Below, in pieces: positions 15,141 through 23,520 of a stretch of 33,162 nt of DNA (positions are counted from its first letter, which is position 1; every line of letters starts with the position of its first letter). This DNA is from CAG-390 sp045531455 (GTDB taxonomy: Bacteria; Bacillota; Clostridia; Oscillospirales; CAG-272). The notes beneath the pieces were generated by a model. That model was not told where the DNA came from, did not search any database, and saw only the letters and a program-made list of their open reading frames with translations. The DNA lies in contig JAZSEA010000039.1 in the NCBI GenBank assembly GCA_045531455.1, forward strand, positions 1-33,162. The letters are read 5' to 3'. The position numbers and the translations under genes are program-made.

Positions 15141-15941
15141 TTAAGGACGGAGACCCATACCGCCCTCGAGGGTGACGGTCTCGCCGTTCATATACTTGAA
15201 GTCGGGGTTTGCAAGCTGAACGCAAACTCTGCCGATCTCGGTCTCGGGATCGCCGAAGTGACCTGCGGGCGGCATCTTGACGTTAGCCTTGAATGCATCC
15301 GGATAAGCCTTTTCGAAGTTTTCGAGCTGTGCTGTCCAGGCAAGAGGGCATACTACGTTGGTGTTGATACCGTCGCGCGCCCATTCGGTAGCGGCAACAC
15401 GGGAAAGTCCGCGGACGCCTTCCTTTGCGGCAGCGTAAGCGCACTGACCGTAATTTCCGAAAAGTCCTGCGCCCGAGGCAAAGTTGATGATGCTTCCCTT
15501 TGTCTCCTTGAGATAGGGATAGCAAGCCTTCATATAATAGAAGGTAGCGTAAAGTCCGGAATAGATCGCGAGGTTGAACTGATCGGTTGAGTGATCCTGG
15601 ATGGTGACACCCGAAGCGGATGCCTGCGCGTTGTTGATAAGGACGTCGATCCTGCCGAATTCCGCGATTGCGGCGTCAACGACCTTCTTGGCGGTAGCCT
15701 CGTTGTCGCTTCCCGCGGAAATGTCAGCCGCGAGAATGAGCACCTTGATGCCGTAGAGCTTTTCGAGCTCTTCTTTTGCCTTTTCAAGCTTTGAGACGTT
15801 GCGTCCCGTGATGACGAGGTTCGCGCCCTCTTTTGCATATGCGGTTGCAATGCCGTAGCCGATAGATCCGCATCTGCCGTCGGAGAGAACTGCGTAGCCT
15901 GCTCCTGTGATGATTGCGGTTTTACCTGTCAAAAATCCCAT
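15141..15941 (-). CDS. SDR-family oxidoreductase
   Basis: A 266-residue cytoplasmic NAD(P)-dependent dehydrogenase. The nucleotide-binding glycine motif is stretched (TGAGYAVLSDGRCGSIGYGI, residues 12-31), as in enoyl-reductase-like or atypical short-chain dehydrogenases. The structural motif is NNAQ (103-106) instead of NNAG. The catalytic Ser156, Tyr169 and Lys173 (YAAAK) are all present with correct spacing. The C-terminal MNGETVTLEGGMGL is the usual family ending. The substrate cannot be deduced. It is monocistronic, with its own promoter and terminator and an AAAGGAG ribosome site. Confidence 0.9.
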   Translation of the reverse strand: MGFLTGKTAIITGAGYAVLSDGRCGSIGYGIATAYAKEGANLVITGRNVSKLEKAKEELEKLYGIKVLILAADISAGSDNEATAKKVVDAAIAEFGRIDVLINNAQASASGVTIQDHSTDQFNLAIYSGLYATFYYMKACYPYLKETKGSIINFASGAGLFGNYGQCAYAAAKEGVRGLSRVAATEWARDGINTNVVCPLAWTAQLENFEKAYPDAFKANVKMPPAGHFGDPETEIGRVCVQLANPDFKYMNGETVTLEGGMGLRP

Positions 15942-15990
15942 TTACGTTCTCCTTTGTTGAGAAAAATATAGTTGGCTTTCTCATAAACAA

Positions 15991-16019
15991 ATTATAGCAC
16001 AAAATGACAAAAATGTAAA
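15991..16019 (-). promoter_or_regulatory. Promoter of the dehydrogenase at 15141
   Basis: On the minus strand, TTTACA (16014-16019), 17 bases, TATAAT (15991-15996), with TGC as an extended -10. Confidence 0.75.
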
Positions 16020-16040
16020 TAGGGTTTGACAAATTTTTGT

Positions 16041-16766
16041 TCAGAATAACATCAAAATACCGCTGATTATCATTCCGACGTAAATAACGTATTTGAGCTT
16101 TTGGGCGTCGAGCTTATCGAATACCTTTCTGCCGAGATAGTCGCCCGCGAGGCATCCGATGAAGCCGACGGCGGCGTAGATGAGCAGATCGAGCGTTATC
16201 AGCCCTCTAATGGATCGGACGGTGGTTGCAAATAGATTTGTAAGGCAGAAATAAAATTGAATGGTTGCGAAATAAGTGATGTTATTGGGCGTTGCACTCG
16301 TCAGATAGAGCACTGCGGGAGGTCCGCCGGTCGAAAAGAGACCGTTGAGTACTCCGCTGATCGTGCCCGCAATGACGCCGTTTATCGGCGTGGGCTTGAT
16401 CTTTATCCTCTTGTTGAAGAAAAGGAAGTAGATGCTGAGTATCACAAGGACGCTTCCGAGGAGTATCTTGAACACATCCGCAGAGACGTTGGCAGAAAAA
16501 ATAACTGCGATCACGATCGGGATCATCGCGGCGGCAAGCATCGGAAGCGCGGTCTTGAAAGCGATATTCCTGCGGTATTTGAGCGAGTTGAAGGTGGTTG
16601 TACAGCAGGAAAAGAGACATGAGATCGTTGATGCCGCCGTATTTGAGGGCAAAAAGTGCGGAAGGAACATCATAGCGAAGATGCCGAGCCCAAATCCGCT
16701 GACCCTCTGTACGAATGCCGCGCCGAAGCCGACGAGAATTACGTATAAAAAATTAATGGGTTCCAT
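16041..16766 (-). CDS. TauE/SafE-family membrane permease
   Basis: A 241-residue membrane protein with about seven hydrophobic segments and the two half-repeats of the TauE/SafE sulfite/organosulfonate exporter family. The first half opens GFGAAFVQRVSGFGLGI and the second has GVIAGTISGVLNGLFSTGGPPAVLYL, both family hallmarks. The substrate is unknown; sulfite, sulfonates or other small anions are possible. It begins four bases after the stop of the PhnP-like hydrolase gene, with a GAGGTGG site inside that gene, so the two form an operon. Confidence 0.88.
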   Translation of the reverse strand: MEPINFLYVILVGFGAAFVQRVSGFGLGIFAMMFLPHFLPSNTAASTISCLFSCCTTTFNSLKYRRNIAFKTALPMLAAAMIPIVIAVIFSANVSADVFKILLGSVLVILSIYFLFFNKRIKIKPTPINGVIAGTISGVLNGLFSTGGPPAVLYLTSATPNNITYFATIQFYFCLTNLFATTVRSIRGLITLDLLIYAAVGFIGCLAGDYLGRKVFDKLDAQKLKYVIYVGMIISGILMLF

Positions 16767-16769
16767 ATT

Positions 16770-17579
16770 TTAGAATTCCACCTCGAATCCGTCGTATGAG
16801 ACGAGGTAGCCGTATTCCGAGGCACGCCCGAGGAGATGATCGTGCAGGGGATTGCCGTTGTGCGAGAAGTGATTTATGCAGATCACGGTGTTATTATCGA
16901 CCGCAGAGAAGGAGCGGAGCATTTCAACGACACGGTTGATGTTCGGGAATCCCATATGCGAGCCCGTGTCGGGGATCGCGATATCGACGTTCGTACAATC
17001 AAGGCTCAGCATATCGAAGCGGAAATGATTCTTTTCAATGAAATCAAATACCTCGTCGAAGAAGTATCCCGTGTCGTGCGCGTTGAGAAGGGTCTTGCCT
17101 TCGTTCTCGATTATGTAGAATAGAGGCTCACCGCCCGGCATATGGCGCGCGGGGAGTGCGGTCACGTGATATGAGCCGAATTCAATAGTCTCGAAGGGCT
17201 TGATCACGTTTACCTTGACGTTTTTCGGCTCACCGATGCGAGATGCTGAATAGTCCGAGCAGAAGACCTCAAGCTCGGGCGCGCGCATATTGTGGGCGTA
17301 GCAGCCGTGGCGGTTATAGAGATCGGTCGGGTATAGATGATCGGAATGTGCGTGGGTTATGATGAGATATTTGATGCGGTCGCCCTCGATACCGTGGGTC
17401 AGAAAATGATGATAGGTGTCGGCGGGAAAGTCGATCAGCAGATCGTCGTTTATAAGCGACTGCGAGCGCGTGCGGATATTCTTTCCGCCAAGCCGCCTTG
17501 CCTCCTCGCAGTATTTGCAGTTGCAGAAGAGCGCGGGAAAGCCCTCCGCCGCCGCAGTTCCGAGATATTTGAGCTTCAT
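16770..17579 (-). CDS. PhnP-like metallo-beta-lactamase fold hydrolase
   Basis: A 269-residue cytoplasmic hydrolase. Residues 1-45 carry C19, C21 and C24 (FCNCKYCEEAR) before RTRSQSLI, matching the structural zinc motif of PhnP, a cyclic-phosphate phosphodiesterase. The catalytic metal motif is THAHSDH (H76, H78, D80, H81), with a later LPARHMPGG, NAHDTGY and final NHFSHNG. It is a clear paralogue of the gene at 25366 with cysteines and histidines at identical positions. It is first in an operon with a TauE-type permease. A role in phosphodiester or nucleotide-sugar turnover is inference. The start at 17579 follows AAAGGAG. Confidence 0.85.
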   Translation of the reverse strand: MKLKYLGTAAAEGFPALFCNCKYCEEARRLGGKNIRTRSQSLINDDLLIDFPADTYHHFLTHGIEGDRIKYLIITHAHSDHLYPTDLYNRHGCYAHNMRAPELEVFCSDYSASRIGEPKNVKVNVIKPFETIEFGSYHVTALPARHMPGGEPLFYIIENEGKTLLNAHDTGYFFDEVFDFIEKNHFRFDMLSLDCTNVDIAIPDTGSHMGFPNINRVVEMLRSFSAVDNNTVICINHFSHNGNPLHDHLLGRASEYGYLVSYDGFEVEF

Positions 17580-17607
17580 AGATTCGCTCCTTTTGTTTAT
17601 TAAATTA

Positions 17608-17636
17608 ATTATATCACATAAGATTGCTTTTGGCAA
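17608..17636 (-). promoter_or_regulatory. Promoter of the PhnP-like/TauE operon
   Basis: On the minus strand, TTGCCA (17631-17636), 17 bases, TATAAT (17608-17613), with TGA as an extended -10. It is divergent from the promoter at 17677. Confidence 0.7.
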
Positions 17637-17676
17637 CAAAAAAATGAAAATAGCCGCTTTTTTTCACGGATTTGTA

Positions 17677-17705
17677 TTGTAATTGAGGCAATTTTATTGT
17701 ATAAT
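17677..17705 (+). promoter_or_regulatory. Promoter of the oligoendopeptidase gene
   Basis: TTGTAA (17677-17682), 17 bases, TATAAT (17700-17705). This is one of the few in the window without a TGn extension. Confidence 0.6.
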
Positions 17706-17735
17706 GAAGAAAAAACCACATAAGGAGACAATAAA

Positions 17736-19496
17736 ATGTATAACGAATGGTCACTTGACGTATTTTACAAGGGCGCGGACGATCCCGCGATCGAAGCCGA
17801 TCTGAAAAAGATCGAGGAGACCGTCGGAGAATACAAGACCGCTGTGGCGAAGCTCGACGCTTCCGCTCCCGCGGCATCCCTGCGCCGTGTTATTGATATC
17901 AAGGAAAAGATGGGTCTGCTGACCCGCCGTCTTATGGGCTTCTTCAGCCTCCGACGCTCGGCAAATTCCTCCGATACTGCGGGCGCGGTCTATATGACCA
18001 AGATCCAGGGTATGATGGCATCCCTCGCAAAGGTGAACGTAGCATTCAACAAGTTCGTCGGCTCGATCGAGGATATTGACGCCGTTATTGCCGAAGACGA
18101 GGTCCTCCGCGAATACGGATTCTATTTTGATGAGGTAAGAAAGTCCGTTTCGCATATGCTTTCCGACGAAGCCGAGGAGGTCTTCGCAAAGCTGAATATC
18201 AGCGGCGGCAGAGCCTGGGGCGATCTTTTCTCCTACCTGACCGCTAACGTAGAGGTCGATTACAAGGGCGAAAAGACGACTCTCTCCGCCATCCGCGGAC
18301 TTGCTGAGAGTGATGATGCCGTTGTCCGTAAAGAGGCTTACGAGGCTGAGCTCGCCTGCTACTCGAAGATCCGCGATTCGATCGCGTTTGCGCTCAACAG
18401 CATCAAGTGTCAGGTCAATACCGAGGCAGAGCTCCGCGGTTATGCAGATCCGCTGGCAATGACCCTCGAGGATTCGCGTATGCAGAAGGCGACGCTTGAC
18501 GCTATGCTCGAGGCTATGCGCGAATATATGCCCAAATTCCGCGAGTATATGCGCCATAAGGCAAAGCTTCTCGGATATGAAAACGGTCTGCCCTGGTTCG
18601 AGATGTACGCGCAGATCGGCGACTCGAGCACGCAGACCTTTACCGTCGAGGAGGCGCACAAGTACCTCGTTGAGCATTTCGAGAGCTTTGCTCCCGATCT
18701 CGCAGAGATGGTAGACCGCGCGTTCCGTGAAGAATGGATCGACTTTTATCCCCGTGCGGGCAAGGTCGGCGGTGCATTCTGCTCGAATCTGCCCTTCATC
18801 GGTCAGAGCCGTATTCTCACCAACTTCTCGGGCAGCTTCGGATCGGTCGTCACTCTCGCGCACGAGCTTGGTCACGCATACCACGGTCAGCAGATCGAGT
18901 CCCACCGTCCGCTCAACACGGGATACACGATGCCCGTTGCCGAGACCGCATCGAACTTCAACGAGCTCATTATCGTAAACGATGCGATCTCGAAGGCTGA
19001 GGGCGCGGAGAAGATCGCTCTTATCGAAAGTCAGATACAGGATTGCAACCAGATCATCGTTGATATCTACTCGCGCTTCCTCTTCGAGGATGAGGTCATC
19101 CGCCGCAGAAAGAACAAGTTTATGTTTGCGGACGAGCTTGAAGAGATCATGCTGAATGCACAGAAGGAAGCCTACGGCGACGGTCTCGACCCGAATTATC
19201 TGCATCCCTATATGTGGTGCTGCAAGAGCCATTACTACCGCGCGGGTCTCAGCTACTATAACTTCCCCTACGCTTTCGGCGGACTCTTCTCGCGCGGACT
19301 TTACGCGAAGTATCTCGAGGAGGGCGAGGCGTTCCTGCCCAAATACCGCGCGCTTCTCAAGGCAACGACCGTCGAGAGCGTTGAGGACGTCGCTCATATC
19401 GCGGGCATCGACCTTACCAAACCCGAATTCTGGCGCACGAGCCTGCAGGTTATTGCCGATAGGATCGATGAGTTTATTGCGGAGACGAGCAAATAA
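17736..19496 (+). CDS. M3-family oligoendopeptidase (PepF-like)
   Basis: A 586-residue cytoplasmic zinc peptidase that cuts short peptides. The zinc motif is HELGH (H376, E377, H380) in LAHELGHAYHGQQIESH, and the third ligand is E403 in VAETASNFNEL. The C-terminal HPYMWCCKSHYYRAGLSYYN and FPYAFGGLFSRGLY stretches carry the His/Tyr residues that line the active site in this family. Length and motifs match the oligoendopeptidase F group. It starts after AAGGAG, has its own promoter and a strong terminator, and is monocistronic. It probably degrades peptides imported from the gut lumen. Confidence 0.93.
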   Translation: MYNEWSLDVFYKGADDPAIEADLKKIEETVGEYKTAVAKLDASAPAASLRRVIDIKEKMGLLTRRLMGFFSLRRSANSSDTAGAVYMTKIQGMMASLAKVNVAFNKFVGSIEDIDAVIAEDEVLREYGFYFDEVRKSVSHMLSDEAEEVFAKLNISGGRAWGDLFSYLTANVEVDYKGEKTTLSAIRGLAESDDAVVRKEAYEAELACYSKIRDSIAFALNSIKCQVNTEAELRGYADPLAMTLEDSRMQKATLDAMLEAMREYMPKFREYMRHKAKLLGYENGLPWFEMYAQIGDSSTQTFTVEEAHKYLVEHFESFAPDLAEMVDRAFREEWIDFYPRAGKVGGAFCSNLPFIGQSRILTNFSGSFGSVVTLAHELGHAYHGQQIESHRPLNTGYTMPVAETASNFNELIIVNDAISKAEGAEKIALIESQIQDCNQIIVDIYSRFLFEDEVIRRRKNKFMFADELEEIMLNAQKEAYGDGLDPNYLHPYMWCCKSHYYRAGLSYYNFPYAFGGLFSRGLYAKYLEEGEAFLPKYRALLKATTVESVEDVAHIAGIDLTKPEFWRTSLQVIADRIDEFIAETSK

Positions 19497-19498
19497 AA

Positions 19499-19546
19499 TG
19501 CAAGAATGCACCGCTCCGCAAGCGGAGCATGCAGAATGCAAAATAA
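19499..19546. repeat. ATGCA repeat cluster with internal hairpin
   Basis: Directly after the peptidase stop, ATGCAAGAATGCA and ATGCAGAATGCAAAAT flank the stem GCTCCGC/GCGGAGC with an AA loop. The ATGCA units are the same as those of the heptamer arrays at 19654 and 21799, so this is probably a related element. Confidence 0.5.
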
Positions 19547-19582
19547 AGGTATCGACAAATATCATTTTACATTCTGAATATC

Positions 19583-19617
19583 AAAAGGACTGATCCCTAA
19601 TAGGTTTCAGTCCTTTT
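19583..19617. terminator. Bidirectional terminator
   Basis: AAAAGGACTGA pairs with TCAGTCCTTTT, with T runs on both strands. It separates the plus-strand peptidase from the minus-strand dehydrogenase and can serve both. Confidence 0.8.
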
Positions 19618-19653
19618 TTATTTAGAAACAATAATCTAAATTATCGGTTCAAT

Positions 19654-19682
19654 TTTGCATTCTGCATTTTGCATTTTGCATT
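19654..19682. repeat. Heptamer array, TGCATTT units
   Basis: About four head-to-tail seven-base units (TGCATTC, TGCATTT, TGCATTT, TGCATTT) end just before the stop codon of the dehydrogenase at 19686. The same heptamer occurs in inverted orientation at 21799-21830. Confidence 0.65.
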
Positions 19683-19685
19683 TAC

Positions 19686-20450
19686 TTAAAGCGTGGAACC
19701 AAAGTCGGTAACAAGCGTCTGGCCGGTGATCGCTCTCGACTCGTCGGAGGCGAAGAAGAGAAGCATATTGGCAACGTCCTCGGGCATACAGGGCTGTACC
19801 TTGAGGTCGTTGTGCTTCATCATCTGACCGAAGATGTTCATATCCATATTAGCGGGGTTCATACCTGCTACCATGGGGGTTACGATGGTGCCGGGGCAGA
19901 TCGCGTTGCAACGTACGTTGGTGCCTGCGAAACGGAGAGCGGTGTGACGTGTCAGACCGATAACGGCAGCCTTGGACGCAACGTAAGCCGCGCCGCCGCA
20001 GCCCATAACGCCGGCAACAGACGCTACGTTTACGATCGAGCCGTAGCCCGTCTTTGCCATCTCGACAGCAGCCTCACGGGTCATACAGATCGTGCCCTTG
20101 GTGTTGATGTCGATAACGCGGTTGATGTCATCGTCGGAAACGCTGTCGATAGCCTTAAGTCCGTTGTCGAGAACGCCCGCATTGTTGATAAGGACGTCGA
20201 CTTTGCCGTATTTAGCCATAGTCTCGGCAACGACTCTCTTTGCGTCCTCGGGCTTGGATATATCGCTGACGATGGGAAGAACCTCGCCGCCTGCCTCACG
20301 GATCTTTGCGGCTACCTCTTCGAGCTGTGCCTCTCTGCGCGCCGTGATGACGACTTTTGCGCCCTCAGCGGCAAATTTCTGTGCGGTAGCTGCACCTACG
20401 CCCGAGTTACCGCCCGTGATAATTGCAACTTTTCCTTCCAAACGGTTCAT
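19686..20450 (-). CDS. FabG-like short-chain dehydrogenase
   Basis: A 254-residue cytoplasmic NAD(P)-dependent oxidoreductase of the classical SDR type. It has the glycine motif TGGNSGVG (12-19), NNAG (89-92), catalytic Ser144, Tyr156 and Lys160 (YVASK), and the PG motif ICPGTIVTPMVAGM. The C-terminus ends RAITGQTLVTDFGSTL, typical of the family. Similarity is to FabG and sugar/steroid dehydrogenases, and the substrate is unknown. It has an ideal AGGAGG site and its own promoter, whose -35 overlaps the stop codon of the YgjV gene. Confidence 0.9.
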   Translation of the reverse strand: MNRLEGKVAIITGGNSGVGAATAQKFAAEGAKVVITARREAQLEEVAAKIREAGGEVLPIVSDISKPEDAKRVVAETMAKYGKVDVLINNAGVLDNGLKAIDSVSDDDINRVIDINTKGTICMTREAAVEMAKTGYGSIVNVASVAGVMGCGGAAYVASKAAVIGLTRHTALRFAGTNVRCNAICPGTIVTPMVAGMNPANMDMNIFGQMMKHNDLKVQPCMPEDVANMLLFFASDESRAITGQTLVTDFGSTL

Positions 20451-20484
20451 TGAAAAATCCTCCTGTTGTTATGTTTTTTATTTT

Positions 20485-20513
20485 AGTATATCATAAATTT
20501 GTGGGTGTGTCAA
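20485..20513 (-). promoter_or_regulatory. Promoter of the dehydrogenase at 19686
   Basis: On the minus strand, TTGACA (20508-20513), 17 bases, TATACT (20485-20490), with TGA as an extended -10. The TGA stop of the upstream YgjV gene lies within the -35 box, so transcription of that gene could interfere with this promoter. Confidence 0.75.
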
Positions 20514-21025
20514 GAATTTTTTCTGTATTTTATCAACCCGATTATCGCCGAGGCGAGTACCGCACTTTCGTATATCACGCCGCCGACCGATAAAACAAGG
20601 GCGTTGTAGGCGAGGCAGAGAGGGGATTTTATCAGCATGACCTTGCGCGTATTCTGCGGCTCTGTCAGCGAAAGTCCGACTGCTGTGGCGTAAAGACCGA
20701 ACATAAGGATGAGGGTGTACCACGATTCCCAGGTCAGAATGCCGATGACGGTGATCATCGCAATATAGAATATCGGTTCAAAAAGACTTTTGCTGCCTCG
20801 CTTTGCGCGGAAATAATAGAGAATATTGCTGAGTGCCGCCAAGAGATTCAGCGGAGCAGCATCGAACGCGCCGATCAGCATATAATGTGCCGCGAAGAGA
20901 AACGCCACCGTGATCTGGCAGGCGAGGATCTTCTTCGGCGTCTTCATCTGAAATGAAACAAATCCGAGGATAACGGCGACGATCCCGAGAAATTGACCCA
21001 GGTAGTAAAGAATGTTGTCGAGCAT
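20510..21025 (-). CDS. YgjV-family inner membrane protein
   Basis: A 171-residue protein with about five hydrophobic segments, recognisable as the YgjV family from LGQFLGIVAVILGFVSFQMKTPKKIL near the N-terminus and AAHYMLIGAFDAAPLNLLAALSNILYYFR. The family function is not established. It starts three bases after the stop of the DUF4304 gene with an AAAGGA site, so the two are cotranscribed. Confidence 0.8.
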   Translation of the reverse strand: MLDNILYYLGQFLGIVAVILGFVSFQMKTPKKILACQITVAFLFAAHYMLIGAFDAAPLNLLAALSNILYYFRAKRGSKSLFEPIFYIAMITVIGILTWESWYTLILMFGLYATAVGLSLTEPQNTRKVMLIKSPLCLAYNALVLSVGGVIYESAVLASAIIGLIKYRKNS

Positions 21026-21028
21026 TTT

Positions 21029-21742
21029 TTAGCTGTCCTTTAATGTGATTTTTAATTCGTTAGCAAGTTTCTCCAATACATCCAAGTGACCTTTATGGGG
21101 GTTGATTCTTTTCTTACACTTGAGATAATAAAGGTTGAATAATTCGCTTGCTTTGTCAAGATCGCCCATTCTGCCGTATATCATAGCTTCTTCAAGCAGG
21201 ATCAAGCGGCAATTCAGCTTATCAAAATTTTGATATTCCCGCCGTTTTTCGAGGATAGCTTGACGATCCTTCAACGCGTCGAATGCGGGCAATACATACT
21301 CTCTGATCTGTCCGAGGATATCTGTGATTATTTCTTCGATAGAGCCGTGCAGGTTGTATGTGGTTTCATTTTCGCCTTTTACTTCACCAAGTCGTGAACG
21401 CATATTGCAATTGTATTCGTGATAAAATTTCTTCAGACTTTCTTCCGGCTCGAAGGAACGTAACTCACATTCCGGCACACGAATGCCGATATTTACCCAC
21501 ATAAGGTGGGTTTCTTCTCTGTAAGCCTGTCCGCATTGGAAGTTTATGACCTGCGAAATATCCCCGTCAACAAAGCGGTGAAGTGTGCGTCCGTGCTTGC
21601 GAAAGCCCAAGGGCTTAAGCTCCGCATAAACTGCATTTTCAATCAAGTCGATGGTTTCTTTTGTATCGAGTGTGTTTACTCTCAAAATCTCCTGAGTATT
21701 ATTAATGACTCCGAGGGATAATAAAACTTGTTTCCAATTCAT
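21029..21742 (-). CDS. DUF4304-domain protein
   Basis: A 237-residue soluble protein. Residues about 30-110 contain the DUF4304 pattern LKPLGFRKHGRTLHRFVDGD followed by VINFQCGQ and WVNIGIRVPE. The C-terminal 80 residues look helical, TPR-like (LEEAMIYGRMGDLDKASELF). Function is unknown; the domain often occurs beside toxin-immunity or defence genes, but nothing here supports that. The start at 21742 is chosen over an upstream ATG because the GGCGGTAAGGT ribosome site precedes it and the longer version would translate the promoter and heptamer array. Confidence 0.75.
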   Translation of the reverse strand: MNWKQVLLSLGVINNTQEILRVNTLDTKETIDLIENAVYAELKPLGFRKHGRTLHRFVDGDISQVINFQCGQAYREETHLMWVNIGIRVPECELRSFEPEESLKKFYHEYNCNMRSRLGEVKGENETTYNLHGSIEEIITDILGQIREYVLPAFDALKDRQAILEKRREYQNFDKLNCRLILLEEAMIYGRMGDLDKASELFNLYYLKCKKRINPHKGHLDVLEKLANELKITLKDS

Positions 21743-21767
21743 AACCTTACCGCCTTTCTTGGCTTTA

Positions 21768-21796
21768 ATTATAGCATAAAAGGTAGGTAAAGTCAA
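21768..21796 (-). promoter_or_regulatory. Promoter of the DUF4304-YgjV operon
   Basis: On the minus strand, TTGACT (21791-21796), 17 bases, TATAAT (21768-21773), with TGC as an extended -10. The -10 to ribosome-site stretch closely matches those at 31241 and 32271. Confidence 0.75.
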
Positions 21797-21798
21797 TA

Positions 21799-21830
21799 AA
21801 ATGCAAAATGCAAAACGCAAAATGCAAAAA
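21799..21830. repeat. Heptamer array, AAATGCA units
   Basis: Four head-to-tail units (AAATGCA, AAATGCA, AAACGCA, AAATGCA) lie exactly between the -35 boxes of two divergent promoters (21791-21796 and 21836-21841). It is the reverse complement of the array at 19654. It may be a regulator-binding array or a mobile-element end. Confidence 0.7.
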
Positions 21831-21835
21831 TGAAC

Positions 21836-21864
21836 TTGAAAAAACATTATATTTATGATATAAT
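21836..21864 (+). promoter_or_regulatory. Promoter of the GH20 gene
   Basis: TTGAAA (21836-21841), 17 bases, TATAAT (21859-21864), with TGA as an extended -10. Confidence 0.75.
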
Positions 21865-21897
21865 GGTCTCAACAAAATACTCCGATGGAGGGACAAA

Positions 21898-23511
21898 ATG
21901 AAAAAGTACAACTATGAAACGCTCGGCGTAATGCTGGATATGTCCAGAAACGCGGTCATGAGCGTAGAAGCACTCAAGAAATATTTCGGCTATCTTAAGA
22001 AGATGGGCTACAACTGCGTTATGCTCTACACCGAGGATACCTATGAGGTAGACGGCGAGCCCTATCTCGGCTACATGCGCGGAAGATACTCGAAGGAAGA
22101 ACTCATCGAGCTTGACGAATACGCATCGGGTATGGGCATCGAGATCATCCCCTGCATCCAGACCCTCGCGCATCTTCAGGGCTTCGTTCCGTGGAAGAAG
22201 GTTCCGATCGATAATGAGGACGCAATGCTCGTTGACGATCCCCGTACATATGAGTTCATCGAGAATGCGATCAAAGCCTGCCGCGAATGCTTCAAGAGCA
22301 GCCGTCTCCATATCGGTATGGACGAGGCTTGGACTCTCGGACGCGGTAAGTTTATGGACCTTCACGGCTATGAGCATCCCACATCGATCATCAAGCGTCA
22401 CCTCGCTCGAGTTTGTGAGATCGTCCGCAAGTACGATTTCGAGCCTATGATGTGGTCGGATATGTTCTTCCGCAGCATCGACCCGAACAATTCCTATTTC
22501 CAGCCCCGCCGCAAGATGCCGAAGGAGGTCATTGAGGCTGTTCCCGAGGACGTAATCCCCGTATACTGGGATTACTACCGCGACAACGAGGCGGCTTACG
22601 ACGGAATGCTCTATAATCACGAGCAGCTTTCGAAGAAGACCTGGTTTGCGGGCGGTGCCTGGACCTGGAGAGGCTTCCTCCCGATGAACGCATTTTCGAT
22701 CCTTGCTATGCGCTACGCTCTCGACGCTTGCCGCAAGCACAAGGTAAAGAATATCTTCGTAACCATGTGGGGTGACGACGGTCACGAGTGCTCGCGCTAC
22801 GCGATCCTTCCCGCTCTCCATAACATCGCGCAGTACCTCAAGGGTAACGACGACGAGGAAAAGATCCGCGCGGGCTTCCGCCGCATCTTCGGCGCGGAGT
22901 ACGACGCATTTATGTCGCTCGATAAGCTCAACGAGATCGTCAAGAAGGCTAACAGAAACGATGCAACCGCAAAGCTCGTTCTCTTCAACGACTATTTCAA
23001 CGGCTTCAACGATATCCGTCTCCTCCCGAATCAGCGCGAGTATATCGAGTCGGTTGCCGAGGAATGGCACGGCTACGCTAAGAAGTACCGCCGCTGGGCA
23101 TACCTCTTTGACAGCGCGGCAAAGCTTGCTGACGCACTTGCAGTCAAGTACGATCTCGGTATCCGCACCCGTCAGGCTTATCTTGCAGGCGACAAGGAAA
23201 CTCTCCGCAAGCTTGCAAAGAAGGATTACGTTGAGGTATACAAGCTGATCGAGAAGTTTGCTCTCGCGTTTGAGAAGCAGTGGAACATCGAGAACAAGCC
23301 CACGGGCTTTGACGTTCAGGATATCCGTCTCGGCGGACTTCTTCGCAGGACAGATTCCTGCCGCCGCCGTCTGCTCGACTACACGAGCGGAAAGATCGAC
23401 GAGATCCCCGAGCTTGCATTCGAGCTCCTCGAGGGCAGCGTCCCCAGCGGCTCAAACAACTGCTACGGCAAGATGTGCACGCCGAACAGACTTACGCATA
23501 AGATTCTTTAA
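21898..23511 (+). CDS. Intracellular GH20 beta-N-acetylhexosaminidase-like enzyme
   Basis: A 537-residue protein without a signal peptide. The family 20 TIM-barrel signature is clear: the catalytic Asp-Glu pair D142-E143 in LHIGMDEAWTLG, the preceding IEIIPCIQTLAHLQ strand, and VMLYTEDTYEV with MWSDMFFR. These enzymes remove terminal N-acetylglucosamine or N-acetylgalactosamine by substrate-assisted catalysis. The lack of a secretion signal suggests it acts on imported oligosaccharides, as in the cytoplasmic GH20 group. The gene has its own promoter and ends at a bidirectional terminator. Confidence 0.87.
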   Translation: MKKYNYETLGVMLDMSRNAVMSVEALKKYFGYLKKMGYNCVMLYTEDTYEVDGEPYLGYMRGRYSKEELIELDEYASGMGIEIIPCIQTLAHLQGFVPWKKVPIDNEDAMLVDDPRTYEFIENAIKACRECFKSSRLHIGMDEAWTLGRGKFMDLHGYEHPTSIIKRHLARVCEIVRKYDFEPMMWSDMFFRSIDPNNSYFQPRRKMPKEVIEAVPEDVIPVYWDYYRDNEAAYDGMLYNHEQLSKKTWFAGGAWTWRGFLPMNAFSILAMRYALDACRKHKVKNIFVTMWGDDGHECSRYAILPALHNIAQYLKGNDDEEKIRAGFRRIFGAEYDAFMSLDKLNEIVKKANRNDATAKLVLFNDYFNGFNDIRLLPNQREYIESVAEEWHGYAKKYRRWAYLFDSAAKLADALAVKYDLGIRTRQAYLAGDKETLRKLAKKDYVEVYKLIEKFALAFEKQWNIENKPTGFDVQDIRLGGLLRRTDSCRRRLLDYTSGKIDEIPELAFELLEGSVPSGSNNCYGKMCTPNRLTHKIL

Positions 23512-23520
23512 TACTAAAAT

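Noticed and set aside
17751..19565. Long open frame (604 codons) on the minus strand
   Set aside because: It lies antisense to the M3 oligoendopeptidase, which has its active-site motifs, promoter and ribosome site. The frame is a by-product of GC-rich codon bias.
19654..21830. CRISPR array from short tandem units
   Set aside because: Units are seven bases with no spacers and no cas genes are present.
21853..23070. Open frame on the minus strand
   Set aside because: It is antisense to the GH20 gene, whose catalytic Asp-Glu pair and promoter are clear.
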